Assembly (NCBI RefSeq): GCF_008642295.1
Contig: NZ_CP029190.1
Coordinates: 7,237,501-7,301,500 of the forward strand
Source of the DNA: Streptomyces venezuelae
GTDB taxonomy: Bacteria; Actinomycetota; Actinomycetes; Streptomycetales; Streptomycetaceae
DNA length: 64,000 nucleotides
Reading direction: 5' to 3'
Shown here: positions 53,020 to 60,455 of the stretch, in pieces
Numbering within the stretch: position 1 is the stretch's first letter
Layout: each line of letters starts with the position of its first letter
The notes under the pieces: generated by a model
Told to the model about the DNA's origin: nothing
What the model saw: only the letters and a program-made list of their open reading frames with translations
The model's database searches: none
Translations under genes and position numbers: made by a program

Positions 53020-53262
53020 ATGCCCGGAACCAAGCCCGTTCTCGCCACCGCCACCGCCACCGCTTTGCTGTCGCTCATGCTCGTCATCGGCGGGGCCACC
53101 GGCGCCGCCGCCGAGACCCTGCCGGGCGGTGGCGGTACGGGCATCGGCTGGGACTCCGCCGTCGCCGCCACCTCCGCCGAGGGCGAGCCGTCCGTGCCGG
53201 GAACGGGCATCGGCTGGGACGCCACCCTCGGGTACGACGGCGCCGGCATCGGCTGGGACTGA
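53020..53262 (+). CDS. Secreted repeat peptide precursor with three GIGWD motifs
   Basis: This 80-aa protein has a Sec signal (residues 1-31, hydrophobic core ALLSLMLVIGG, cleavage after GAAA). The 49-aa mature part contains GTGIGWD at residues 39-45, GTGIGWD at 61-67 and GAGIGWD at 74-80, the last being the exact C-terminus. The three GIGWD segments use the same 15 bases. Spacers are Ser/Ala/Glu-rich and acidic. No Cys is present. It resembles no family I know; possibilities are a multi-core peptide precursor, a signalling peptide or a cell-surface peptide. No clear Shine-Dalgarno beyond GGGGGGACACCGTC; ATG 53020. Confidence 0.75.
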   Translation: MPGTKPVLATATATALLSLMLVIGGATGAAAETLPGGGGTGIGWDSAVAATSAEGEPSVPGTGIGWDATLGYDGAGIGWD

Positions 53263-53774
53263 CGACCGGGTCGGCGTCGGCCGACACAGGCGGTCGGGCT
53301 AGCTCCTGACCCGTTGACGTTTTACTCCGGTGTCCCGTCCGGGTGCGCCGGTACGCGCCACCGCCCGACATCGCCTCGAAACCGCCTTCTGCCACCCGTG
53401 CGCGCCGCATCCGCCGGAAGCGGGTGCCTTCGGTCCCGTCTCGGCAGGCAGGCAGGCAGGCAGGCAGGCGGCAGGCACGGTATCGCTCTGCCCTGCCCAG
53501 CACGCCCCCTTCCCGGCCCTTCTCGGCGCCCCGGATTCCCGGATTCCCGGCCGTTCAAGCCCTTCCCCGCACGTCCCTCCCCGCACGCCCTTCCCCGCCC
53601 GGCGGACTCGGCCAGGCTGCCCCGGCCCCGCCTCCCTCCGGCCACCGCCCCCGTGCCACGCGTCGCTGTACGCGCGGCGCCGAGTCGGGCCACGCCGCCC
53701 CCTGCACGACCCCTCTGCGATTCGCGGACATCCACCTCAGCTCGCCGACACCCGGCACGAAACTGGAGCCCCGT
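53263..53774. other. Intergenic region with a GGCA tandem repeat
   Basis: This 512-bp gap holds no convincing gene. It contains about seven copies of GGCA (53443-53470) and long C-rich, purine-poor stretches on the plus strand. The promoter of the gene at 53775 presumably lies in its 3' half. Confidence 0.6.
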
Positions 53775-55292
53775 ATGCGTACTCGCGCACTTCCCCGCGC
53801 CCTCGTCCGTAGCCTCGCAACCGCCGGCCTCGCCACGGTGGTCCTCGGCATCGCGGTGCTCCCGGCCACGGCCGTGCCCACCGGTCAGGCCGGTGCGTAC
53901 GCCCCGAGCCGGACCGCGGCCGAGGAGGTTCCGGACGCAGGCAGCCCCGGTCAGGGCGAGCCGGCGACGCGGGACTTCGACGAGTCGCCCGGCACCTACG
54001 AATCCGGAGAACCCGCCGCAGCGGCAGGCAAGGACCTCCTGCGCGGCACCGAGGGTTCCGCGGCCACCTCGTCGACCGCCGCCAGGGCCACCATCAACCG
54101 CAGCCGGGTCCTGGAGCGAGCCAGATCGTGGGTCGGCAAGGGCCTTACGTACAGCTGGACCGGCACCCAGGACGGCTACCGCCGGGACTGCTCCGGCTAT
54201 GTGTCGATGGCCTGGGGTCTGGCCAGGCCGGGGCTGACCACCGACACGTTCGCCGCGCGCGGGGTCACGTACACCATCACCAAGGACGAGCTCCGCCCGG
54301 GCGACGCGCTCAACAACGACAGGACCCTTGCCAACGGCCACATAGTGCTCTTCTCCGGCTGGACGGACGCCACCAGGTCCTCGTACTGGGGTTATGAGTT
54401 CACCGGCTCCGGGGTGCACTACCGGAAGATCCCGTACCCCTACTTCAACAACCAGTCCTCCTACCGGCCGGTCCGCAACCGCTACGTGGTCGACGACCCG
54501 GCTCCCGCGCCCACGCCGGTCAACGGCGACCTGTACGCCCTGACGCCGGACAAGTCGGCGGTCACGGTGTGGAACGGCAGCTCCTGGACGCGGATCGGCG
54601 GCGCGGCGGGCGCCATCCACGCAGGCGGCGCGGGCTTGTTCGCCACCAATCCGGCCACCGGGGACATCTACCGGTACAACGGCACGCCGGACTCCTGGAC
54701 GAAGGTCGGCAACCCGGGCGCGGCCTTCGCGGTCAGCGGTGACCGCCTCTACGCCCTGACCCCCGACCGGCAGGCCGTCATGCAGTGGACCGGCACCGGC
54801 GAGAACTGGATCCAGATCGGCGGCGCGGCAAGTGCGATCCACGCGGGCGGCGCGGGCCTGTTCGCCACCGACCCGCACACCGGCGTCATCAACCGCTACA
54901 ACGGCACGCCCGGCTCCTGGAGCAAGGTCGGCAATCCGGGCGCGGCCTTCGCGGTCAGCGGTGACCGCCTCTACGCCCTGACCCCCGACCGGCAGGCCGT
55001 CATGCAGTGGACCGGCACCGGCGAGAACTGGATCCAGATCGGTGGCCCGGCCGCGGCGATCTATGCCGGCGGCATGGGGCTGGTCGCCACGGACCCGTAC
55101 GACGGTGACGTCTACCGCTTCCTGAACACCCCCGGCGCCTGGACGCAGGTCGGCGGCCCCGGCGCGAACTTCGTGCTCAGCGGCACCCACCTGTACGGTC
55201 TGGCCCCGAACCGGAGCGTGGTCACGGTGTGGACCGGTTCCGGCTGGAACCAGATCGGCGGCGCGGCGGCCACCATCGCCTCCGGGCGCTGA
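53775..55292 (+). CDS. Secreted NlpC/P60-like hydrolase with tandem propeller-like repeats
   Basis: This 505-aa protein has a signal peptide (LATVVLGIAVLPATA). An NlpC/P60-like domain at residues about 110-235 carries the Cys of RRDCSGYVSMAW and the His of NGHIVLFSGW. About seven blade-like repeats of 35-40 residues follow (DLYALTPDKSAVTVWNGSSW, IGGAAGAIHAGGAGLFATNP), similar to lectin-type or PQQ propellers. A 222-bp (74-aa) unit is duplicated almost exactly (54717 and 54939). Likely cleaves or binds peptidoglycan or surface glycans outside the cell. Confidence 0.85.
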   Translation: MRTRALPRALVRSLATAGLATVVLGIAVLPATAVPTGQAGAYAPSRTAAEEVPDAGSPGQGEPATRDFDESPGTYESGEPAAAAGKDLLRGTEGSAATSSTAARATINRSRVLERARSWVGKGLTYSWTGTQDGYRRDCSGYVSMAWGLARPGLTTDTFAARGVTYTITKDELRPGDALNNDRTLANGHIVLFSGWTDATRSSYWGYEFTGSGVHYRKIPYPYFNNQSSYRPVRNRYVVDDPAPAPTPVNGDLYALTPDKSAVTVWNGSSWTRIGGAAGAIHAGGAGLFATNPATGDIYRYNGTPDSWTKVGNPGAAFAVSGDRLYALTPDRQAVMQWTGTGENWIQIGGAASAIHAGGAGLFATDPHTGVINRYNGTPGSWSKVGNPGAAFAVSGDRLYALTPDRQAVMQWTGTGENWIQIGGPAAAIYAGGMGLVATDPYDGDVYRFLNTPGAWTQVGGPGANFVLSGTHLYGLAPNRSVVTVWTGSGWNQIGGAAATIASGR

Positions 55293-55333
55293 CCCGGCAC
55301 AGCACGAACGAGCACACGCAGACACGTCGGAGT

Positions 55334-55367
55334 GGCGGTACGGCCCGGTCTTCCGGGCCGTACCGCC
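55334..55367 (+). terminator. Strong 15-bp hairpin terminator
   Basis: GGCGGTACGGCCCGG (55334-55348) pairs perfectly with CCGGGCCGTACCGCC (55353-55367) around TCTT, 42 bp after the stop of the hydrolase gene. Confidence 0.8.
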
Positions 55368-55611
55368 ATGTTCGTAGAGCTGCCCGCCCCGGACGCCAAA
55401 GCCGGGCAGACGACCGGTGTCCACTACCACCTCGACGACGACTTGGACGCCGCGCGCGCCAAGAAGCCCTGGTACGGCCCCGGGGCCGGCGGGCACGGGC
55501 GCGGCCCCGAGAGACTCCTCGCCGGACTGGCAGAACACCCCCAACCCCTGAGCAAAGGTGCTGGTCACGGACGCGAGGTCCGTGACCGGGACCTGGCGCT
55601 CCAGCTACCGG
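55368..55611 (+). other. Short open stretch, possible gene fragment
   Basis: Directly after the terminator a frame reads MFVELPAPDAKAGQTTGVHY, then HLDDDLDAARAKKPWYGPGA, before losing coding character near 55570. It may be a remnant of a small gene. No ribosome binding site is seen. Low confidence. Confidence 0.25.
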
Positions 55612-55897
55612 TCAGAGCTTGGCGAGGGCGCCGGCGAGGGATTCGGGCGGGAAGGCCATCTCGCTTGTCTCCAGGAGCCGACGGAGCGAGGGGGGAACTC
55701 GTAGCTGCGGTGGCCGCTGATCACGATCTCCGCCTCGCGGTGAACCTTCATCGCGGACGCCACGGAGGCGATGCTCAGGCCGAGGGCGTCCGCGTCCCCT
55801 CCGCTGATCGCCGCCTGCAGTGGTGTCGACGAGGCGGTTGAACGGCACCGAGGCACCCGCTACCGTCCTCCAGCAGCACGACCGCAGAAACAGTCAT
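55612..55897 (-). pseudogene. Degraded small gene with several frameshifts
   Basis: On the minus strand the pieces read MTVSAVVLLEDGSG, then in another frame PFNRLVDTT, then in a third AAISGGDADALGLSIASVAS and AMKVHREAEIVISGHRSYEF, and again in another LRRLLETSEMAFPPESLAGA ending LAKL. Joined, they give a protein of about 95 aa, so the gene has three frame changes. Family unknown. Confidence 0.5.
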
Positions 55898-56017
55898 GAC
55901 CTCGCCGGCTACCTCGTCGACCTCGGCCGCGTTGAGGAGACCCTGGCCATCCTGTTGCGCAGAAGCCCCCCGCCACCGCTCGTGCCGACCACGCACCTGT
56001 TGTCGGCGTACCTGTGA
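55890..56017 (+). pseudogene. TPR-like gene fragment
   Basis: A coherent piece reads NSHDLAGYLVDLGRVEETLA, then ILLRR, with the pattern of a single tetratricopeptide helix pair, ending at a stop at 56017. There is no N-terminus. It lies opposite the pseudogene at 55612. Low confidence. Confidence 0.3.
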
Positions 56018-56061
56018 AAGTCGCACCTGACTACGGATGAACGTGCTCAGGCCCAGGGGGC

Positions 56062-56895
56062 TCAGCGGAAGGCGTGGGCGTTCTCCGACGCCCACTGCCG
56101 GAACGGGCGGGCGGGTGTTCCGGTGATCTGTGCAACCGTGTCGCGTACCTTCAGCAGTTCGTCGTTCACGTCTCCGCCCGTTACATCGAGGACCGCTTCC
56201 GCCGCCTCGGCGCCGAAGATTGTGGCCATCTGCGCGTAGGCCTGCCGACGGCTGATTTCGGCGAAGGGAACCTCTCGCCCCAGGGCTGCCGCGATGGCCT
56301 CGACTTGTTGTCGAGCGGTCACCGGCTCTGGGCCGGTCAAAGCGTAGGTGCGCCCGTGGTGACCGGGCTCGGTCAGTGCCACCCGTGCCACCGCCGCGAT
56401 GTCCGCCGGGTGAATGGTCGGCAGCGCGGTCTCGGCGTACGGCGCGTGGACGGTCTCGTGGCCACGGATGGAAGCGGCCCACATCAGGGCGTTCGAGGCG
56501 AACTGCGTCGGCCGCAGGATCGTCCAGGCCATGCCGCTTGCCTTGAGCAGTTCCTCCACCGCCCGGTTCTCGTCGGCGGGGCCGAGGTGCGGGTGGGTCT
56601 GGACGGTGATGGACGACACCAGAACGACATGCTCCACACCCGCCTGCCGGGCGGCTTCGAGGATGTCGGCATCCGATCCCAGACGCGACACAAGAAACAG
56701 TGAGCGCACCCCTTGCAGCGCGGGCTCCAATGACACCGGCTCTGCGAAGTCGCCCTCCACAGCCTCGACCCCAGCAGGGAAGACGGCCCGTGCGACATCA
56801 CGGGTGAGCCCCCTCAGCGGCCCGACACCACGCGCGTGCAGCTCCTTCAGCAGGGCACTGCCGATGTTTCCGGTGGCTCCGGTCACGAGGATCAT
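56062..56895 (-). CDS. NmrA-like NAD(P)H-binding reductase (atypical SDR)
   Basis: This 277-aa protein starts MILVTGATGNIGSALLKELH (GxxGxxG nucleotide loop), has LVSSITVQTHPHLGPADENR and WTILRPTQFASNALMW in the substrate region, and no SDR catalytic YxxxK, as in azoreductase-like NmrA proteins. Probably an NADPH-binding quinone/azo reductase or redox sensor. It sits behind a MerR-type long-spacer promoter (56935-56965) very like that of the ene-reductase at 29. Confidence 0.9.
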   Translation of the reverse strand: MILVTGATGNIGSALLKELHARGVGPLRGLTRDVARAVFPAGVEAVEGDFAEPVSLEPALQGVRSLFLVSRLGSDADILEAARQAGVEHVVLVSSITVQTHPHLGPADENRAVEELLKASGMAWTILRPTQFASNALMWAASIRGHETVHAPYAETALPTIHPADIAAVARVALTEPGHHGRTYALTGPEPVTARQQVEAIAAALGREVPFAEISRRQAYAQMATIFGAEAAEAVLDVTGGDVNDELLKVRDTVAQITGTPARPFRQWASENAHAFR

Positions 56896-56934
56896 GGGCG
56901 TGTCTTCCCCTCATCAGGTGATCAAGTAGGCGAC

Positions 56935-56965
56935 ACGCTAAAACCTCAATCATGCTTCAGGTCAA
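56935..56965 (-). promoter_or_regulatory. MerR-type long-spacer promoter for the NmrA-like gene
   Basis: On the minus strand TTGACC (56965-56960) and TAGCGT (56940-56935) are separated by 19 bp that contain an ACCTGA...TTGAGGT dyad. The spacing and both hexamers match the element at 1153-1184, including the shared GAGGTT before the -10 box. No MerR gene is adjacent. Confidence 0.6.
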
Positions 56966-57524
56966 GGAGTGCCTGGCCACTCCCGCGGCTGCGCACGTAT
57001 ATCCGTACATAACTGGGCATGTTCATGTGTCCGCCCACACCGGTGGTCCGACGAGCCTCCGTTCTGAAGTTCTGAAGCTCTGAAGCTCTGACCGAGGGAT
57101 GGCGATGACGGCCCATCACTCGATGCTTGGTGGCGCCGCCAGTGCTCGGCGGTGACGCCGCGGAGTCCGAGCAGGGGCGCGAGGATGCTGCCTGGCCTCC
57201 AGGGCTTCGACGACCGATGGATCTCGGCCGCCGGCAGCCCCCGCGCCTTCGGCGTGAGGGCCCGTTCCCCATCGATGCCGGCGGTCATGCGACCACTGCT
57301 CTGCCTGTTGCTCCTCGATGGCCGAGGACCCTTGGGCTTGAACGCCCCGCGTCACACCCCGCAGTTACCAGCGACGCATGGGAGCGTGGGGACCGGCCTT
57401 GGACACTACTTCGTATCGCGCACTGACTGCTCCAGTTGGCCAGATCGGCCGACCCCGGCCCTCAGGGCGGGCCCGCCCGCCAATCCGCACTCGCAGCCGC
57501 GCGTGATTGCGGTGGGTCTCCCTG
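56966..57524. other. Intergenic region without a supported gene
   Basis: This 559-bp region has four imperfect YTCTGAAG 8-mers (57062-57090). A minus-strand open stretch (TAGIDGERALTPKARGLPAA, then SILAPLLGLRGVTAEHWRR) looks faintly protein-like but is not assignable. No promoter is evident except the one at its left edge. Confidence 0.5.
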
Positions 57525-58018
57525 TTAGGGGTTGCAGTTGAGCACAATGCCCTCATTCACGCGGCACACGTCGTTGTCTGCGCCGCCGTCGACTTCACCG
57601 TCGTTCAACAGGACCTGGATCTCGTCGTCGCCCGTGTTGCCGTGGACCCTGCCCAACGAGCCGTTGTAGGAGGCGATGATGTCGTCGGAGCCGTCGCCCG
57701 CCTGGATGAGACCCGTGTTCTCCTCCTCCAGCCTGATGGTGTCTTGGCCGTTGCCGCCATTGATGACACCGGCGTGGTTGAAGGTGACCCGGATGGTGTC
57801 GTTTCCGTGGTGGCCGAAGATGACATCGCCGTAGACGAGGCGGTCGCATCGGATGTCGTCATCGCCCGCCGTGCCATAGATCTCGGGGCCCGGCTGGGGT
57901 TGACCGTTCACGAAGCGGTCGAGGCCGCAGAGTCCGGAACCGCATGTGACGCGTGAGCGGTGCCCGCCAGGCCCATGCCGACAAGCAGTGCAACAGCAGA
58001 AGCAGTGATCTTGTTCAT
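57525..58018 (-). pseudogene. Secreted RTX-type calcium-binding repeat protein, frameshifted
   Basis: The body (127 aa) has hemolysin-type repeats: IYGTAGDDDIRCDRLVYGDV, IFGHHGNDTIRV, NGGNGQDTIRL, QAGDGSDDIIASY, HGNTGDDEIQV and DGGADNDVCRV. A signal peptide (MNKITASAVALLVGMGLAG) begins at ATG 58018 but in a different frame, ending in a stop near 57911. CGLDRFVNGQPQPGPEI lies in the body frame upstream of the first Met. One frameshift near 57925-57945 separates export signal from body. Confidence 0.7.
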
Positions 58019-58261
58019 GGACGGATCAACGACGCTGCTGCGTGAAGGTGGCGTCGCACGGAAGGATCACCATGGGCCCGCGACTGGCCAACCGAAACAC
58101 TCGGTGCCCCGTGTGATCGATCGAACCTTGATCACGTGCCGTCGAAGAATGATCGCGTCGGCCAGACGCCCTGCTGCGGAAGCTGACAGCCGATGGTCGC
58201 GCAGCGAGAGGCGCGGCGGGCAGCCGGGCGGGAGCGCGGAGGTCATTGCTACGGTCGCCGG

Positions 58262-58810
58262 ATGGCGAACTGGGACGAGGACAGCGTCCGCGCACGGATA
58301 CGGGAGATGGCCGCACGGGACCCGGCGCGGGAGCGTTCCGGGGCGCGCACGCATCGGTACGTGCTGGCGCCGCAGCTACCGGAGACGAAGATCCGGGCAT
58401 TCGAGGAATCCCACGGCATCGCTCTACCCGTGGAGTACCGGTCCTTCGTCGCGGAGGTCGGCAACGGGCCGGCCGGGCCCGGGCACGGCGTCATGCCGTT
58501 GACAATTCCACGCCCGGAGGCCGACGAGGAGTGGGCTGCAGACGATGAGTGGGAGCAGGACCGCCTGCCGGGCCACCTCGCCGGGCCGTTCCCACTCACC
58601 GAACCTCTTCCCGGCCCGATCGGGGCAACGGCCGATCTGACCCAGGGCACACTCATGGTGGCCGAACAAGGCTGCGGCATCTACACGCGGCTCATCCTGA
58701 ACGGCCCACACGCAGGAGAGATCTGGCAGATCGATCCGGACTGGGGCGGCTTCGTACCGCTGCGCCCTGGCTTCCGATCCTGGTACACCGATTGGCTGGC
58801 GAGCCCGTGA
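58262..58810 (+). CDS. SMI1/KNR4 family protein (probable immunity protein)
   Basis: This 182-aa protein (MANWDEDSVRARIREMAARD) has the SMI1/KNR4 fold: KIRAFEESHGIALPVEYRSF, then VAEVGNGPAGPGHGVMPLTI and FVPLRPGFRSWYTDWL. It is an acidic, likely cytoplasmic immunity protein without an adjacent toxin. Confidence 0.88.
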   Translation: MANWDEDSVRARIREMAARDPARERSGARTHRYVLAPQLPETKIRAFEESHGIALPVEYRSFVAEVGNGPAGPGHGVMPLTIPRPEADEEWAADDEWEQDRLPGHLAGPFPLTEPLPGPIGATADLTQGTLMVAEQGCGIYTRLILNGPHAGEIWQIDPDWGGFVPLRPGFRSWYTDWLASP

Positions 58811-58832
58811 CAGGGGTCAGGCCGGCCAGCAG

Positions 58833-59040
58833 ATGAACCTGGTCAGCCTCCAGGTTCATCTGCGTGACATCGGCGTCCCGCCGCAGCGCGGCAGGACCTC
58901 CGCAATCCGCCAGCTCGTACTCCAAGCCCCGGTCCCCGTCATCGCGAAGGCACTCGGCTACCACGACAAGACCACCACCCGCCTGGTCACCGAAGCCGGA
59001 GGAACATGGAGCCGATACGCCCCCGGCGACCACCAGCGAC
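58833..59040 (+). pseudogene. Tyrosine recombinase C-terminal fragment
   Basis: The frame reads LRDIGVPPQRGRTSAIRQLV, then LQAPVPVIAKALGYHDKTTT and RLVTEAGGTWSRYAPGDH, the C-terminal catalytic region of phage/ICE-type tyrosine recombinases around the conserved R and H box (AIRQ, LGYH). The N-terminal 250-plus residues and the Tyr are absent. It marks a former integrated element. Confidence 0.6.
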
Positions 59041-59052
59041 GAAGCGCAGTAC

Positions 59053-59442
59053 TTACACCGGATCCGCTGAGCCTCGTTTGTCCTCAACGTGGACGATGTG
59101 AAGTTCGGTGCCGTCCCGGTGCCGCTTGGAACGTCCGAACAGTCCGACAGCGATCTGCGACTGATTCTGAGGTTCATCGGGGCCGACATAGGTAAGGACG
59201 TCGTTGTGGTGTCCGGTGACGACCCATCCCTCGACGTCCTTGAGGTCGATCACCCCAAAATCTCCTGCCGAAGATCCTGCATGCGCCGGGCCGAACTTCT
59301 TCAGGAGGTCGGTGGCCTGTTCAGCAAGCTCCCCTTCCGGAACGGTCAGCACGACACAAGTGCCATGCTCGAACAGCACCCACGACTTGTGAGGGTCAGC
59401 GAGAAGCCGCTGCCAGACGTCTACAAGTATCTCGGTGTCCAT
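59053..59442 (-). CDS. Conserved actinobacterial hypothetical protein
   Basis: About 129 aa (MDTEILVDVWQRLLADPHKS). It continues WVLFEHGTCVVLTVPEGELA and GWVVTGHHNDVLTYVGPDEP, and ends HIVHVEDKRGSADPV. I recognise the pattern as a conserved actinobacterial family without known function. It probably belongs to the immunity-like set here. An in-frame ATG at 59472 is less likely. Confidence 0.65.
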   Translation of the reverse strand: MDTEILVDVWQRLLADPHKSWVLFEHGTCVVLTVPEGELAEQATDLLKKFGPAHAGSSAGDFGVIDLKDVEGWVVTGHHNDVLTYVGPDEPQNQSQIAVGLFGRSKRHRDGTELHIVHVEDKRGSADPV

Positions 59443-59563
59443 GGCGGTCATCATGCCGCAGAGCACTGACACGGGGTGACGATTGGCCGACTGCTACGGC
59501 GAATGCGCGACTCCTGGACATGCGGGCCTACCAGTCCCGAGGCCATATACGGGCCTGAGAAAA

Positions 59564-59597
59564 CAACGGCCTGCCGGATGGCGCCAGCAGGCCGTTG
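59564..59597 (-). terminator. Rho-independent-type terminator on the minus strand
   Basis: CAACGGCCTGC (59564-59574) and GCAGGCCGTTG (59587-59597) form a perfect 11-bp stem with a 12-nt loop. On the minus strand it is followed by TTTTCTC, so it terminates leftward transcription. Confidence 0.65.
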
Positions 59598-59809
59598 CAA
59601 GCTGATCAAGGGAAGTGACATCGAGTGTGAGGAGCCTGTGCGCGGCCTGTCGGACCGCGACGCCTCTCCCTGCGAGCGCTACTGAATCTGAACTCGTGAT
59701 GTTCGTGCAGGTGGGCGGAGTATCCGGCTGGCGGTAGTCCGTCCCGGCGTGGAGCGCGGGCCAGATACGGTCGTTCAGGATCCGGCCGGCCGCTGGGTAG
59801 TCTTCGGTA

Positions 59810-60244
59810 ATGTGGAGAGAAGCGGCTCTTGAGATCTTTCCTGGGGCGGAGTTCCGGAGTCCCGTGCAGGCGGTTGTCCTCGCTGATGCAGAGCACCGTC
59901 TCGGACGCGGGGTGCCTGCCGAGCTGAGGCAGCTGCTCTTGGAGAGCAACGGAATCGTCGGACATACCGAGGTAGACACCGTCTGACCCGTCGAACAAAT
60001 CGTCGATCAGAACCTTCTCTTCCGTTCCGACAGCTCCTTCGCCCAGCTGTGCATGCCCTTCGACGCCTTCCTCTTTTTCGGGGACAACGGGGGCGGCGAC
60101 CAGTTCGCGTTTGTACAGACACCCCAGCGCCCCGAAATCTTCGTCTGGGAGCACGAGACCGACAGCCTGCGGTGGGTGGCCCGAGCCCCGAGGGACTACC
60201 GGGGCCGTTCACTCGCCGAGGGCGGCGACGACTGGTACCAGTAG
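59810..60244 (+). pseudogene. SMI1/KNR4-like immunity gene with one internal TGA
   Basis: The open frame starts MWREAALEIFPGAEF, with LRQLLLESNGIVGHTEVDTV, then a TGA at 59984-59986 where relatives have Trp (VWPVE). It continues in the same frame PVEQIVDQNLLFRSDSSFAQ, CMPFDAFLFFGDNGGGDQFA and RRGRSLAEGGDDWYQ-like tail to TAG. A single TGG-to-TGA change would explain it. The product is a broken SMI1/KNR4-type protein of about 144 aa if read through. Confidence 0.75.
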
Positions 60245-60455
60245 GTTGTCGGTGCGTCCCAAGACGCTGACCGGGTCATCTTGAGCTTGCGCTTGACGGC
60301 CAGGTCAGCCGGCCGAGGCCGGCGGCGGCGAAGTTGCCGATGTCGCGTTTGACCAGCGACCAGATGCCGTCCTGCGGGTTCAAGTCGGCGCGTAGGTGGG
60401 CAGCCGGAAGACGGTGAGCCAGTGAGCGTTGGCCTCGAAGAACGCCTTGAGCGGG
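60240..60455 (-). pseudogene. IS630 family transposase C-terminal remnant
   Basis: On the minus strand FFEANAHWLTVFRLPTYAP, then (after a frame change) LNPQDGIWSLVKRDIGNFAA and AGLGRL, VKRKLK match the C-terminus of Streptomyces IS630 transposases. The rest is missing. It joins directly to the broken HATPase gene at about 60455, so it probably cut that gene. Confidence 0.7.
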
